Shown piece after piece: positions 46,907 to 59,700 of a stretch of 64,000 nucleotides of DNA (position 1 is its first letter; each line of letters starts with the position of its first letter). The notes under the pieces are model-generated. The model searched no databases. It saw only the letters and a list, made by a program, of their open reading frames with translations, and was not told where the DNA came from. Origin of the DNA: Silurus meridionalis (taxonomy: Eukaryota > Chordata > Actinopteri > Siluriformes > Siluridae); NCBI RefSeq assembly GCF_014805685.1, contig NC_060893.1:14103773-14167772 (forward strand). Direction: 5' to 3'. Made by a program: the position numbers and the translations under genes.

Positions 46907-49900
46907 ATGTCAAGTGCAATCTTGAGACGAAACTCCAGCAAGCAAGGCTTGCAGAACCTCCTCAGGTGAGTCTTTGAATGAGATGTAATTTAATACTGTC
47001 GTAGGAATTCATGTTTACAGCAAAGCTTAACAGATTGTGACAGTCATGTGATCTCTGTGTGGTAGTCGAATAATAGTTAATAATGGGTGGGTTTGAGATG
47101 AGGACCCTAAACGTTGTGCTACTACGACTTTCACAGATTTTATACCTGACCAAATTATGTTCTAAATATATGGTTATATAATAACACAACAGTTATGTAT
47201 ACCACTTCTTCAGGAAAATAAGTGCACCTTCAGCCTTTCATATTAATTCCAGATAAGTGCTGATGAAGACATTTGTTGATACTTGCTGTGAGAGTTCATT
47301 GTTTCTTTGGGAGATGGAGTTGCTGACATGGGAGGGTAAGGTCAGTATTTTGTACATGCAAAGGTCCATTTTTAAAAACTTGGCTAGAGTGACCACATGA
47401 CCTTTGCCTGGGGTGACAAAGGAAGGAAAGACTGTGTATCTGATATGGGGCTTCCAGAGGTTCTGGGGGTGTTTGGAGTTTTAAAATTCCTCAGCTGGAC
47501 TTTGAGCTTTAATTGTGATCCTACTCTATACATGGAACTTGTAATTTTTAACCAAACTTAACTGATAATAAAAACAACACTTTGAGGTTTAACAGCAATT
47601 CGATAGTGAATACTTCAATCAGAGCTTTTTTATTTGCTATAAATTATTTTGCATAGTATATTGATCTTAATGTAAATAATGTGATTTTTTTAAATGATAT
47701 ATATTATTAAATAACTCACTTACAGGTCTAAGTCACAACACTACAAATTGTATAAAAAATCAAGGATGTGAATAGTTATGCAATTCACTTATAAAGTATA
47801 AATAGTGTATATTGCCAATTTTCCCTCAGTAAATAACCCACATAACTCACCATATTTGAAAACTAAAGTATAACAGTCAGCATAGTCTCATTCTCAGGGA
47901 AATTCGTATCACATAACTCAGTTTGTATGAAATGTTTTAAAAACGAACACCAAGATTAGGTGCAATGTTCATACACCTAAATTAAAATACAACACCTGAT
48001 TTTTTGCATGTGATTAAGATCAACACAGTATCCTGAGAAGAAGTTGAGAACAACTGAGTAACTCTATGCATCAAGCCTGTGTTTTGAGAGAGAACAGAGT
48101 GGTTTAAGCTCATCGTGGCTCTAACTGTATTCATATCTGCAGAAACATGGCTTTGGGAGGATCAGGTGTACTTTGTCAAAGGCATTTCATGAGGTATACA
48201 CAGGTTGCATTGTAGAGGGTAAATTCTTTTTCCCTGGGATTTTGCATCCCTGCCAAAACAGCCTTCGCATAACTGACAAGTTGAATTTGCCCTCAAATGT
48301 CTGCTATTTGTCTTTTTTGTTACTGTATAGGTTAGAAGGCGCACAACGGACATAATACTAATGATGCGTTCATGCAATGCTTTGATGCTGTGCATACACT
48401 TCACAGAAGTTTAAGAATCATTTCCTTTCGTGCTTTTCCCTCCCTGAGTGTGTACATAAGCACATGAGAACCAGTGTGATTCATAGCAGGCCTGTGAAAA
48501 GCAGGCCATTCATCTTTACACACAGACATTCTGCAATAGAAATGCTTGTATATAGTCCAGTATTTCACTCTCTTGGGTTGAACATGGAAGGTAATATATA
48601 AAATGTGATCTCGATGATGTACTGTAGAATGCACAAGTGCATAGCCATGCTTTTTGCTTATCAACAGAAAGCACAGAATACACAGAGATGGATTATTATG
48701 ACCTCTTAGACACTTGTAGGAAGGAACTACTCTTGCTTTAAGGAAAACAACTGCAGCTGTTAGGAAAAGTCTCCTCTGGTTCAGTTACTACCACCACACA
48801 AATGGAAACAAGGAAGTATGTCATAAAATAAAGCAGATAAGGAACAAATTGAGTGAAACTGTGGCTGAAAGGGAGATAAAAAAAAATTGCTCCTGAGCTC
48901 AAGGCCCATCAGTTAATGACATGGGTATTTGCCAGAGGGGGCATATGATGAATCACAGTGATCTGGAGTGAATCAGTGTAGTTAGAATCCCTTGTCAAGT
49001 CTGCACTGGATTTATGATTGTTCACAATGATTAAAACATACAGGTTGTAGCTATGTATGATATATGCATAGGTATATGTTTACCTATGTATATATAATCG
49101 TTTTTTAATAATGAAACAGCTTATCATGCTTAATGATTAACATGAACAGACTTACTTGTTGTGGGTCCAGCCATGAGCAGCCTGAGCTGATCCCTGGGGT
49201 TTACGCTGCCCTCGCTTTTGTTTACGATACTGTGATAAGAACTGTAGGAATGCAGAGGGGTGTGTGGGGGGATAGGTGTTTGTGTTGAAAGGGCAATAAA
49301 CTCACTGCCATCCCCCTGGTTGAAAAAAAGTTGAAGGTAAAAAGGTTTGACCTTTATTAAACTGTTCTCACTTTTTTTTAGAATACTATTGGCATATCTA
49401 CAATAGATATTAGGCAAAATATGAAACCTATTCATCTCCTGGGTTTCACCTAGATCCCCCTATACAGCTAGACAAGTGGAGCCTGGAGTTTTTCAGACTC
49501 CAAAATTTTTAAGACTCCAGGCAGAAAAAAATGGGTTGTGAACAGTTTGTTCACTGTTGGTGTCTGGACACTCAGACATAACATGCTGACTGGCGTCTCT
49601 AGATGTCAAAGGACGAAGCCCTCACTCCTTCACTATTTACATTTCTCAAAGAAGTTTTAGTCCTTTGTTGCAAGTGGAGGATGAGTAAACAAAGATAGAA
49701 TTTTTTTTTGGAAAATACCCTTTTACTTCAGTGAAATGCAGTCTATCCATTACAACTGTCACTTCTCCACTGTTTGAATTACAAGCTGGTAGATGTAATA
49801 ATTTGTGTGAGTTTCTGCGCTGGGATTTTCCACAAATGCTAAATTGGTGCTCTGGATTTCCACAAGCTACTTTTCATACACTGGGAATTTGTGTGGGGAG

Positions 49901-50698
49901 TTTGTTGAGTCTCCACTGTATGCTGTCAGCAGGGAGACATTCAGCTGGTCTGGGTCAATAACTCTCTTTTACTCTTGCAATATGACTCACTATGATGACA
50001 TCATCTGGCTCAGCTGCTTACACTATAAATGCCCCAAATCCTGTGCACTCACTGATCAACTTTTTAAAAAGGGTGTTTTTTTTCTTTTTTTCTAAGAGCA
50101 AAGGCAAAAGAGAAAGAAAATCTTAAAGCAATTTCTATGGAGGGTGTGTACACTTGGTTCTCTAAAAAAAAGGCTTAACTCAGCTATTGTGTTTTCTTAA
50201 TCTGTTTTTCAGGAAATTTGATCGTTGCTCCAACTCAAAGCTGCTTACACAAAGAAAAAAATGAAAAGTTATTTATCATTAGGCATAATTCTTGGTGCCA
50301 TTCAGGTTTTAGATTTTAGATTGTTGCTAAACACCATGTGGGAGCTCGTGTAAGTACAAGTGTGTTAAATAGAAGCATTTTAACTTAAGACTCTTCAAAA
50401 TGTTTCTGCACTTCTTGTTAAAATGAAGAAAATACAGCTTCGTTTCTTAAATTGTGCATTGTGAATGAACTATAGCACTGTGAGTTTTAAAGGGTGTTCT
50501 AAGTTTCCTGTCTGTTCTGGGTTAACCAATATCTTTTACATTGTTGATTTTTTTTTTTTAAACAAGGCATATTGCTGGATTTGGAACATATTTCACAGGA
50601 CATTCCCAGAATGAATTTCAGCCACATGCATTGCTTTGATAAATGATGCATAATGTCTTATATTTAAAAGCACCATATCACATATTAAGTACATATTT

Positions 50699-50768
<70 letters not shown>

Positions 50769-53700
50769 TTTCAGTAGCATAAACAGTCATTATTATTTTC
50801 TAAACATATTGTAATTACACCTTTTATTAGTAAACCTAAAACTTCTACCCAACACATACAAAAGCCTGACCAATCTTGATGTGCAGCCAGTGACTCATTG
50901 TGTTGTGTTACCGGTTATGGCTTGTTCTGGTGTGAATTAACAAATACAATAATAGCCAAGTGAAAGCTAATTCCTGCACCCATTATCACCCCCCTCAACT
51001 CATCCCCTACTTTTTTCCATTCCTTTCTGTCACTGGGCTTACTTGCATTAGACTTTGGAAGCTGAATCAACATAGAGGCAAGTCAGAGTCTTGTTTTATA
51101 GTAATTATTGAAAAATACACAAATAGTAAAAACTATTCTGGTCTTTTTTTAAGGTTTTTAATGAGCAAGTGCACTGTAACCAACCACTGGGTAAGGGCTT
51201 TACTTAAATAAAAAGGTTTGTTTTTATTGTGCAGAAAAGAATGAAATAACAGCAATCTGTGAGCCTGTGGTTTCTAGACAAATCACAGCAAGGCGAATGA
51301 CCTAATCTTTGTCATGACGTCATGCTTGAGGCCCATGCCAGGAAATAAATACTAAGAGAGCAAAAAAGTTTCATTTGATTGCTGCATGCAATAAAAGATT
51401 AAGTTAAACTTAATGCATTGCTGCCTGCATTATCTTTCATTAGAAATTTGCTTTTGTTCTTCGTTTCACCCCTGATTGCATTACATTTGCATTAAACTAC
51501 ACTTCTGTGTTTAGCACATAACTTAAAAATGTGTCTGCATGAAATATAACAGACTGAATGAAAAGGGGTTTGGCTACACCACTCCATCTGGTTTGTAACC
51601 CTTTTACCCTTTTGCCTCAAGTCTCAGGCTACTTTTTCTTTCTGTGAGAATGCCAGAAGACTTGTGTTGGCCGGTGAGGCATGTTGTAGTCCTGAGAACA
51701 ACAGAGATTAAAATTAATGTCTCTTTACAGCATAAAAGCTAATTCAAGAATGTGAGGGGTGGTGGGTCTCTCTTTCCTCATGTGATCATTTATGGACCTC
51801 CCTTGTAACACATGGTCTTAGGACATGTCATAAAAACAACTGGAGCAGATTGTGAATCTAGTGGTGAGGAGGTCTGGTATGCATTAATGGCCTATTTGTG
51901 ACCTATATACACTTTTAAGTGATTCAGAAGCCAGATTGGTGTTTATTGTAATACAACACCCGGACACCCAGATGGAAGCTATTTGACAAGACCCTCAACA
52001 CTGTCCCAAAGGGGAATGGGATCTCTTACATCAAAAGAAGAGCAAAAATTGTTTCTCTGGCATACCGAGTAGCATTTCTTTTTAAATGTATTATTTGGTA
52101 ATTTCAATAATCAACATTATGACTTGTTACACAAAGCATACTGGTTTAGTGTAAACTTTCTTCCCTCCACCACAACTGCAAACATGTATACACACGTGCA
52201 TGCGCATGTCCAGGCACAATGGATATGTAATGAATGTGTGTGTATTTACAGGCTATATAAACAAAAGGATGCATGAATATCTCTATTGTGTTTGTGTGGG
52301 ATATCTTTGCTTAGTCATGGCTGTTTGACCTTGACACAGATGTTCCATTGACTTATTCTCACATCCCAAGGATGTTTAGTGAATCTTCTGTGAAGCTGTG
52401 AAGAATCCAGGGTGTCAGTGGGTGCCATGTGGCTTTTGACTGTTGTTTGGGGTTGTTTCTCATACTTCATCCAGACTGATGACTGATTATTACTTGGTGA
52501 AATGCAAAAGCAACTGAATTTTTATTAATAATTTTGCTGCTTCCCACAGAGTGACAGCTCAGCGAAGCATTGAAGATGCTGAAGAAATTGAGAGGGAGCG
52601 ACGACGCCGGGCCCGAGAGGCTCTCAGAAAGGATCACAGTATCACTGGATCTGCTGGTGCTCCTCAAGAAACCTCTGGACCAACTGAGGAGTGTCTGTAA
52701 GTTTAATATTTATAGGTGGTTTACTAGTTCTGTTCTTCTCTCATTCTTTATAATTTATTTTTATACTTAGACCTACAGTTACCCTTTCATTACTACCTAT
52801 GTAGTGAAGAATGCATAGTATTGCAAAGATTGATAGTGGGCTCCATTGGCAATCATACTTTTATCACAGCTTCCAGCTCCTATCAGAACCAAATAATTAT
52901 AGCCTGTCTGGTTCCTTACTTTTATACATGTAAAGAGTGAAGCAGATTTTTTCTTCTATTTTAACTGGAGAACACACTGTAATTATGGGATGATCATAGA
53001 AGAATCTTGGATAAATTTTGAACACTTTCTTTGAGGACTACAACAGTGTTATGATTTCAACTGAATTAATTAAGTCATATGAAATCACTTATATATGATT
53101 TATAAATGTATGATTTTTTGCAGCTTATTGCTTTATTTATGTTACAAATAAAAGTTTAATACATGTATTTTCCTCTATATTGCTCAAACTGGGTGCTGAC
53201 AGCTAATATCAAGACCTGTATATTGACCCCTACAAGACAGTACGGTGCAGACAGTAGCATCGAGCAGTGATGTCTGCATCCATTCTCATGGTAAAGTCTT
53301 CTGTAGACAAAGGAACATGAGTGCAGGTTAAACTTTATTAAAAATATACAAAACAAAGGAGTAGGAAATACTAAATAAGTAAACAGTATGCTTGCAGGGT
53401 GAGGGTTTGTCTAACGGGCAAACCTGGACAAAACCCAACAGGTAACCAACTGGAGTCAAAACCAGAAAGACTGGATTGCAAAACAAACTAAATAATGTCT
53501 CAGTAACGTCACAGGCATGAATGTTGGAGCACGACTTTGGAAAATAAGGGTGAATAGTTTACATTAAATAGAGGTATGTCTCTTATTGTAAAAAGGTGTG
53601 TAATTCATATGGAGACTGCAAGCAATAATTGGTTATGTGAGAGTTTGTTGGTCAATCGTAATATAAAATCTGCACAACTGCATGGAAGTTACCACAGAAA

Positions 53701-56700
53701 CTAGGGTGGATCGAGATCATTAATTGGAAAAAAATACTGAGGCATTGTGCTGAGAATGTCTTGGAGGTCTTAAAGATATGAGACATTTCTGCTGTATGTG
53801 GGGTTTTAATACTTTTACTTTTAACTTGAATACGTTAACAGAAAGAAAATTATCATGTAATTCTAACTTCCTAGGCCTTGATGGTGTTTGTTAGAATTAT
53901 TAAGATATCACATTTCATTTTTATACTGTATGCCTTGTTTGTTGAAGTGAAGGCTCATGAGGTTGAGGCTTTGGTTTGCCTTTACTTGCAATCTTTATTC
54001 TCTCTGCAACATTAGACTCTCGGCTATGATGCTGTCTACTCTTGCTGTTATTTCAGGTGTTGTCATATCAAATGCAAAGTTATATCAGGTGTTATTCATC
54101 CTGACATATGCTGTTGGTGTATGTTTGCCTACGGCAGTAGAACTAGAGCAACAGCAAAACCACCTTAAAACCTCAATCACACCTCAAACATCTGCTTTCT
54201 CGAATTACGTTTGAAGTCAAACATCAGTGTTAATAGATGGAGTGAGTGACGTCAGGGTGTAGTTTTATGACTAGATATTTGTAGCTATACTGCTGCAGGT
54301 CCACGGGCTCCATATGTTGCTTTGCCAAATGGAGTCTGTTTATGCTCAGCTGGATGTTAACTTGTGCATGTCTCTTATAAAATGATTATGGTTATTTTCT
54401 TGTTACTATTGTTAAAATAAAACATTTTCCTCAAGCCCTAAAATGTTATGATTTTAAGTGTATTGTGCAATGTCCACTGAAAACAGCTGAGAGTCTATAT
54501 GTCATTGAGATGTGAACTGATAAAGTATGTCCACGTATTGAGAATATCAGTATAATATAAAAGGAGTGAGAAAGTGAGTAAACATGAAACCAAGGAACCA
54601 AAATGTGGAGGTCAACAAGCTAGCCACACAAAGCCCAAGTTCATTATTTGATTAAACCTTTTTTTAAGGCATCCTATTAAACAACAATAAATGTTACATT
54701 ATGTTGATACTACAATAAAATTAGTAGCAAATGTATGTATTAACAAGATTAAGTAATGCACGCCTGAAACCCCTACCTTATGAGGTGAAGTAGAAATGGT
54801 AACTCAGTTGTCTTTGACTTCTGATTGGGAGGTAGTGGGTTCAAATCCCAGTACCCTAAAACTGCCACGGTGGAGCCCAGTGCTGGGCCCTTACCACTCA
54901 ACTGCTCAGTTTTATATACATCATTGTAAGCTCCAGATAAGAGTGTCTGCAAATACCATAAATGTAAATAAAGTTTTTGGCCTCTTTCTGCAGCTTGGAA
55001 AGTGAACTGAAACCAAGCAGCTCTGGTGCACTGGAAGAGGATGAAGGTTTCAGTGACTGGACACAGAGATTGGAAAGGGGCAGACAGGTCAGGCAGGATG
55101 AAAATGACCGTAAAGAGGAGAACTTGAAGGTGAAAAGAACCATGAATGGAGGAGGCAGAAAGGGAGAGATGAGCTCCAATGTGTTAAAACGACAGCATAA
55201 TTTACAAGCTGAAGTAGAAGAAGTGTTGGACTACATGCCAGGGAGGAAGACCAGTGAGAAGTGCGTGTTGTTTGGAGACAAGACAAGTAGCCTTACAGCC
55301 AAAGAGACACCAGAATGGAAGGAAGATATAATCAGAGTTAACAAGAGACAAGTCGAGGAGACAAAACCACACATGGAGGAGAAGGTAAGAGCTGATTTTC
55401 TCAATACTGATTTATAGGTGTAAATTGACCATAGTTAATCTTTTTAAAAATGTTTGTCTTGGATACTTTTTTAGGTAAAAGAAGTGAGAAAAGAGGTGAA
55501 GGTCTCTTATACATCTAAAGTTTTCTTACAGCAAGATAGAACACCCACCACCAACAATGACGATCCTGATGAAGAGGAAGTGACATCACATCTCAAAACT
55601 AGAAAGACTACAAGGTGAGTTTTATCTTCTTAATAAAGTATTACTATGTATGTATATAATTTAATAATTATATTTTATTTTATAGAGAATCCATGTACTT
55701 CTCTATGTTTTTTTAAGAGTTCTATCATTCTAAGAAGAACCTTTTATTATTTTTTTTATATAGCAGATGTAAGAATAGATATTGTCCCAAAGCAGGGACT
55801 TTTTGAAAGCTTTAGGGTTAGACCTTCCCTCCCTGTAGAGGTCTGCACAAACTCTTTAGGGTTCCTAAAGTTCGTAAATTACTTAAAAATCAATTTGGCT
55901 GCTAATCGAACCTCTTTACTCAATAAAGCTTGTCTTGGTTTTTTTATAAATTAAATATTGTAATTTTTTATATTTTTTATGCATGGGACCACATAACAAT
56001 TAATATATCCTATAATTTCACATTGTGTTTTACTCATTATTTATAAATTAAAAAATAAATAATTTAAAACATTACCGATTAATGCCTTAACGATTTAGAA
56101 CCATATTACTCGCTAAAAATGTTGGGGTTTTTTTTCTAAAAAAATTTGAATTTCCTAATGAAGCTAAATAAAAAAAATAACTGATATTGCGTTGTCAGAC
56201 ACGGCTTTTTTCCAGGGCCTGCTGTGACTGATTTCATGACCCTTCTTTCTTACAATTTCCTTCAGCAGGGTCATAGATCATGGCTCAGAGATGAGGGAAC
56301 AGGCAGGGGCCAGTCTGGAGACCGAGCAAAAGTTGGAGAAGATCCGGCGGAGCCACCAGGAAAAGGAAAGCCAGGAGCTGGAGCAGCTTCGCCAACGGCA
56401 GGCTGAGGCTGAGGTAGAGTTGGAGAACCTTAAGAAGCGGAGAGAAGAACGCAGAAGATTGCGTGAGGAAGAGGAGCGCAGGAAAGAAGAAGAGGAGCAG
56501 CAGCGTCTGGTTAAGGAGGAGGTGACAGAAAAAAGAACCAAAAATAGAATCTCTATTAATGTATTCATGACATCCGATATAGTATAATATAAGAATTTTG
56601 TCTGTTTGATAATATTAAATTGATTGAAATGAATCACAGGAGGAGAAGAGACAGATGAAGGAGGATATAGAAAGGAGAAGGATGGAGGCAGCTGAAAAGA

Positions 56701-59700
56701 GGATGAGGAGCTTGAATATGTCTTCCCCAGATTTAGATGAGTCTTTCAACTCTCTCTGTCCAAAAAGTCCCACTTTCAAGGTAAATTACCAATAGCACTT
56801 CAGTAAGTAGTATAGACTTTGACTATTTGTGTACTGACTATATGTACTGTAACTATAACTTGATCAAATGGAATTGATTGGAAGGTCTGTTTTGCAGATG
56901 ATAGATTCCATGTAAATTTGTAAGTTGTAAGCATGTGTGTTTGAGATGGTGTGTTTGTGAGTGTTCTTACCAATTATTTTTACACTTCATTGGCTACACA
57001 TAAAGTGCATGTATAGTCTTAGAAACAGTTTTCAATCTTAAAGGCATCTTTGATTTGTCCCTCTGGGGAACCCATAAAACCTCTATGTAGAATCCTATGA
57101 CAGAACATTTTCTTTTTTATAAAATGTTAAAATTATTAACCATCCAAAGTACCAATCCAAAGAGGAATGCTTTTTAGCATAGTAGGTTCAGAGGTTGTGT
57201 TGTGGTAACATGCATTATGCTTTTATGTGTTGCTGTTTGCTCTGTGCTCTTTCTCTTTTTCTTTTGCCTGATATCACTAGCATACATCACAAATCACCTT
57301 ATATTGTGTGGCATTCATTCAGTGGATTTATTTGGTTTACATTTATATATAAATATTTAATTAATTTTAGAGTTAAGTTGGTATGTGTGTGAATGTACAT
57401 TTATTATGCTACAGTATGTGCCGCTGTGCTATAGTTGTGCCACTGCATGTGCCTATTGATTGACTATAATTTAAAGATTTACAATGTACACAAATTATTA
57501 TTCATGAGGAACTATGTCTATAATTTTAAGACACATTACATTCAAACATATAACAAATGTCTGGTGGTCTGGGAAAATTTTCTGGGAAAGTCTGGGAAAA
57601 AAAATTACTAAAAAAAAAACTATACTAATTCTGTATAGAAATATATATACAGGTTTTAAGTAAAGTAATTGTCTTGTATTTAAAGAACACACTCATTTTA
57701 TTCAAAGATAATACATTTGTACTTTTTCTTGAAATGAGTACTCACTTTCATCATAAAAATAGTATGTTATTTTTTAATTGTATAATATTTTTGGTTGGTT
57801 GCCAAAATGTATCATCAGTGACATCTGATTGGTTTCCCTGGCCATCACACCTACATATGCATGTTTTCCTCTCTGTTGGTTTATGTGTTGTATCTGTACT
57901 GTGGGATAGTGGTTACCTGGAGTTTCTGGTGTCTCATGTCTATGGTCCTGAGCTTCCTTCTGCTTGCATGTGCAATTTCAGAGAGAGCATGAGGAGAGAT
58001 TGACAGCTGAAAGTACATGCTTGGTGAGTTGGGGATCGAAAAGCCAGAAGGCTCGCCAGCAACACAAGGGCTTCTTTTGTGGGGTTAAAATGAGAGTCAC
58101 TGAGCATATACACTAATTGATTGTTTGCTTTGAAGTACAGGAGCAGGGAAAGATCCTAAATCTTTTTTCCACATGATAAATCAGTTTTATACTCAGCTTT
58201 TACTGGCTGATAGCTAATTCTTTTAACTCCAAAAAATATTATGTAAAAAAAATCATGCATGAATGTAAAAACCAGAATTAATTCATGAAGACTCCAATGC
58301 AGGGCAGCTAGACCTCCATTCTCAAGTTTCTCTTAAATGAGAACAAGTAAAAAAAAAAAATCTAATGGAATGTTCATACCACCATTCATTGCATTAGAAT
58401 GTTTTCCTTTTTTATTTTTCACAGATCATTGACAGAACAGAGTCCTTGAATCGGTCCTTGAAGAAAAGGTGAGTTTATTTAGCCTTGCCAGTCACCACAA
58501 AGCATGTCCAACTCACATATTTACATGGTGACAAAAAATTCTTGGTGCCTAAACGCAGTCTTTGGTGGGTTAAATAACATGACATTTGAGCAAAATGACC
58601 GATGTCTAAAAATAAACATTGACATAGGTGCTTGGGTGCCTTAGGTCACCTTCATATGCTGTTAGTTCATCACCTTTGTTAGAAGTGATTTATGGGTCGG
58701 GTAACATGGTCCAGATGTGGAAAATGTGTGTCTTTTCTCTGGTGGCTTGTGAGATATTGTGGTAGACTCAGACCAGGCTCCGTGCAGTCTGAGACAAAAA
58801 CTTATCAGTATTCACAACTTTCAGAAATGTAAAGCTGGTGAACTAAAAAAAAAAATCTTCTTTTGGGCTACAAAAGAGATGATTATCAGTTACTATAAAA
58901 ACTGAAATATGACATGGTAGTACATGGCACTATGTGATTAGATAAAAAACACTGACAGAAACAGGATATGTGTTAGGTTATATCGTCTGCCAGTTGTTTT
59001 CATCTATAAAACAACTCAGAGCTGTGATTTGTGAACTGCATTCATCATAGAAAGCATAGCGTCATCTTGAAAGAAGCTTGTTAATCACCTGCGTGTATCA
59101 CTAATGACTAACACATGTCCCAATGCGCTCTGATTTTATTTCTTATACCTATGCAGTGACTGCCATATGAATAACACAAAATTGAATTTTCCCAGACAGT
59201 TTTGATGTTCACCTTTTTCCCCTACAGAAGTGAATTGTTTAAACTTGTGACAGAAAGAGACCAGCATCAACATATGCATGCATGCAAAACCAAATATATT
59301 TTTGCCCAGTGTCAGCAAAAAGGCACCTCAAAGTCGACAATAACGGTGTACTATAGACAGACAGATATACTTTGAAATGATGATGAGTGAATAGTAGCTA
59401 TAATATCTGATTTCATTATGGAAGCATTACACAAAATTGGAGAAAAAAGATATACTCCACCTGGGATAATAATTCCTTATATCTTCTCTGGGCTTTTTGC
59501 CAGATGATGAGATAAGGTTTAAAACTTTCATGTGCATTCTAGTTGTTTACGTGCCCTGACAACATGTCTTTGTTTTGGAAACAGCAACAGCTTTAAGAAG
59601 ACTCAGCCACCGATACTCTTGACTAAGATTGATGACAAACTGGAGCAGTATACTCATGCTGTGGAGGTGAGTTGTCATTCCCTTCTTTTCACATTCAAAT

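Larger units (their letters stand above)
46966..52549 (+). other. lsp1 intron 1
   Basis: About 5.6 kb, from GTGAGT to TTCCCACAG, containing the (CA)n array at 50704 and the palindromic CRE-type site at 51315. No exon recognised. Confidence 0.7.

Noticed and set aside
49480..49530. Short inverted repeat GCCTGGAGT...ACTCCAGGC
   Set aside because: Arms of only 9 bp are expected by chance in a 64-kb window.
53200..53460. Possible interspersed repeat in lsp1 intron 2
   Set aside because: It has the feel of a dispersed repeat but no terminus, duplication or coding motif that I can name.
55646..55954. A 102-aa open frame in an lsp1 intron
   Set aside because: It has no recognisable domain and begins in intronic AT-rich sequence. 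It could be a transposon scrap but I cannot identify it.
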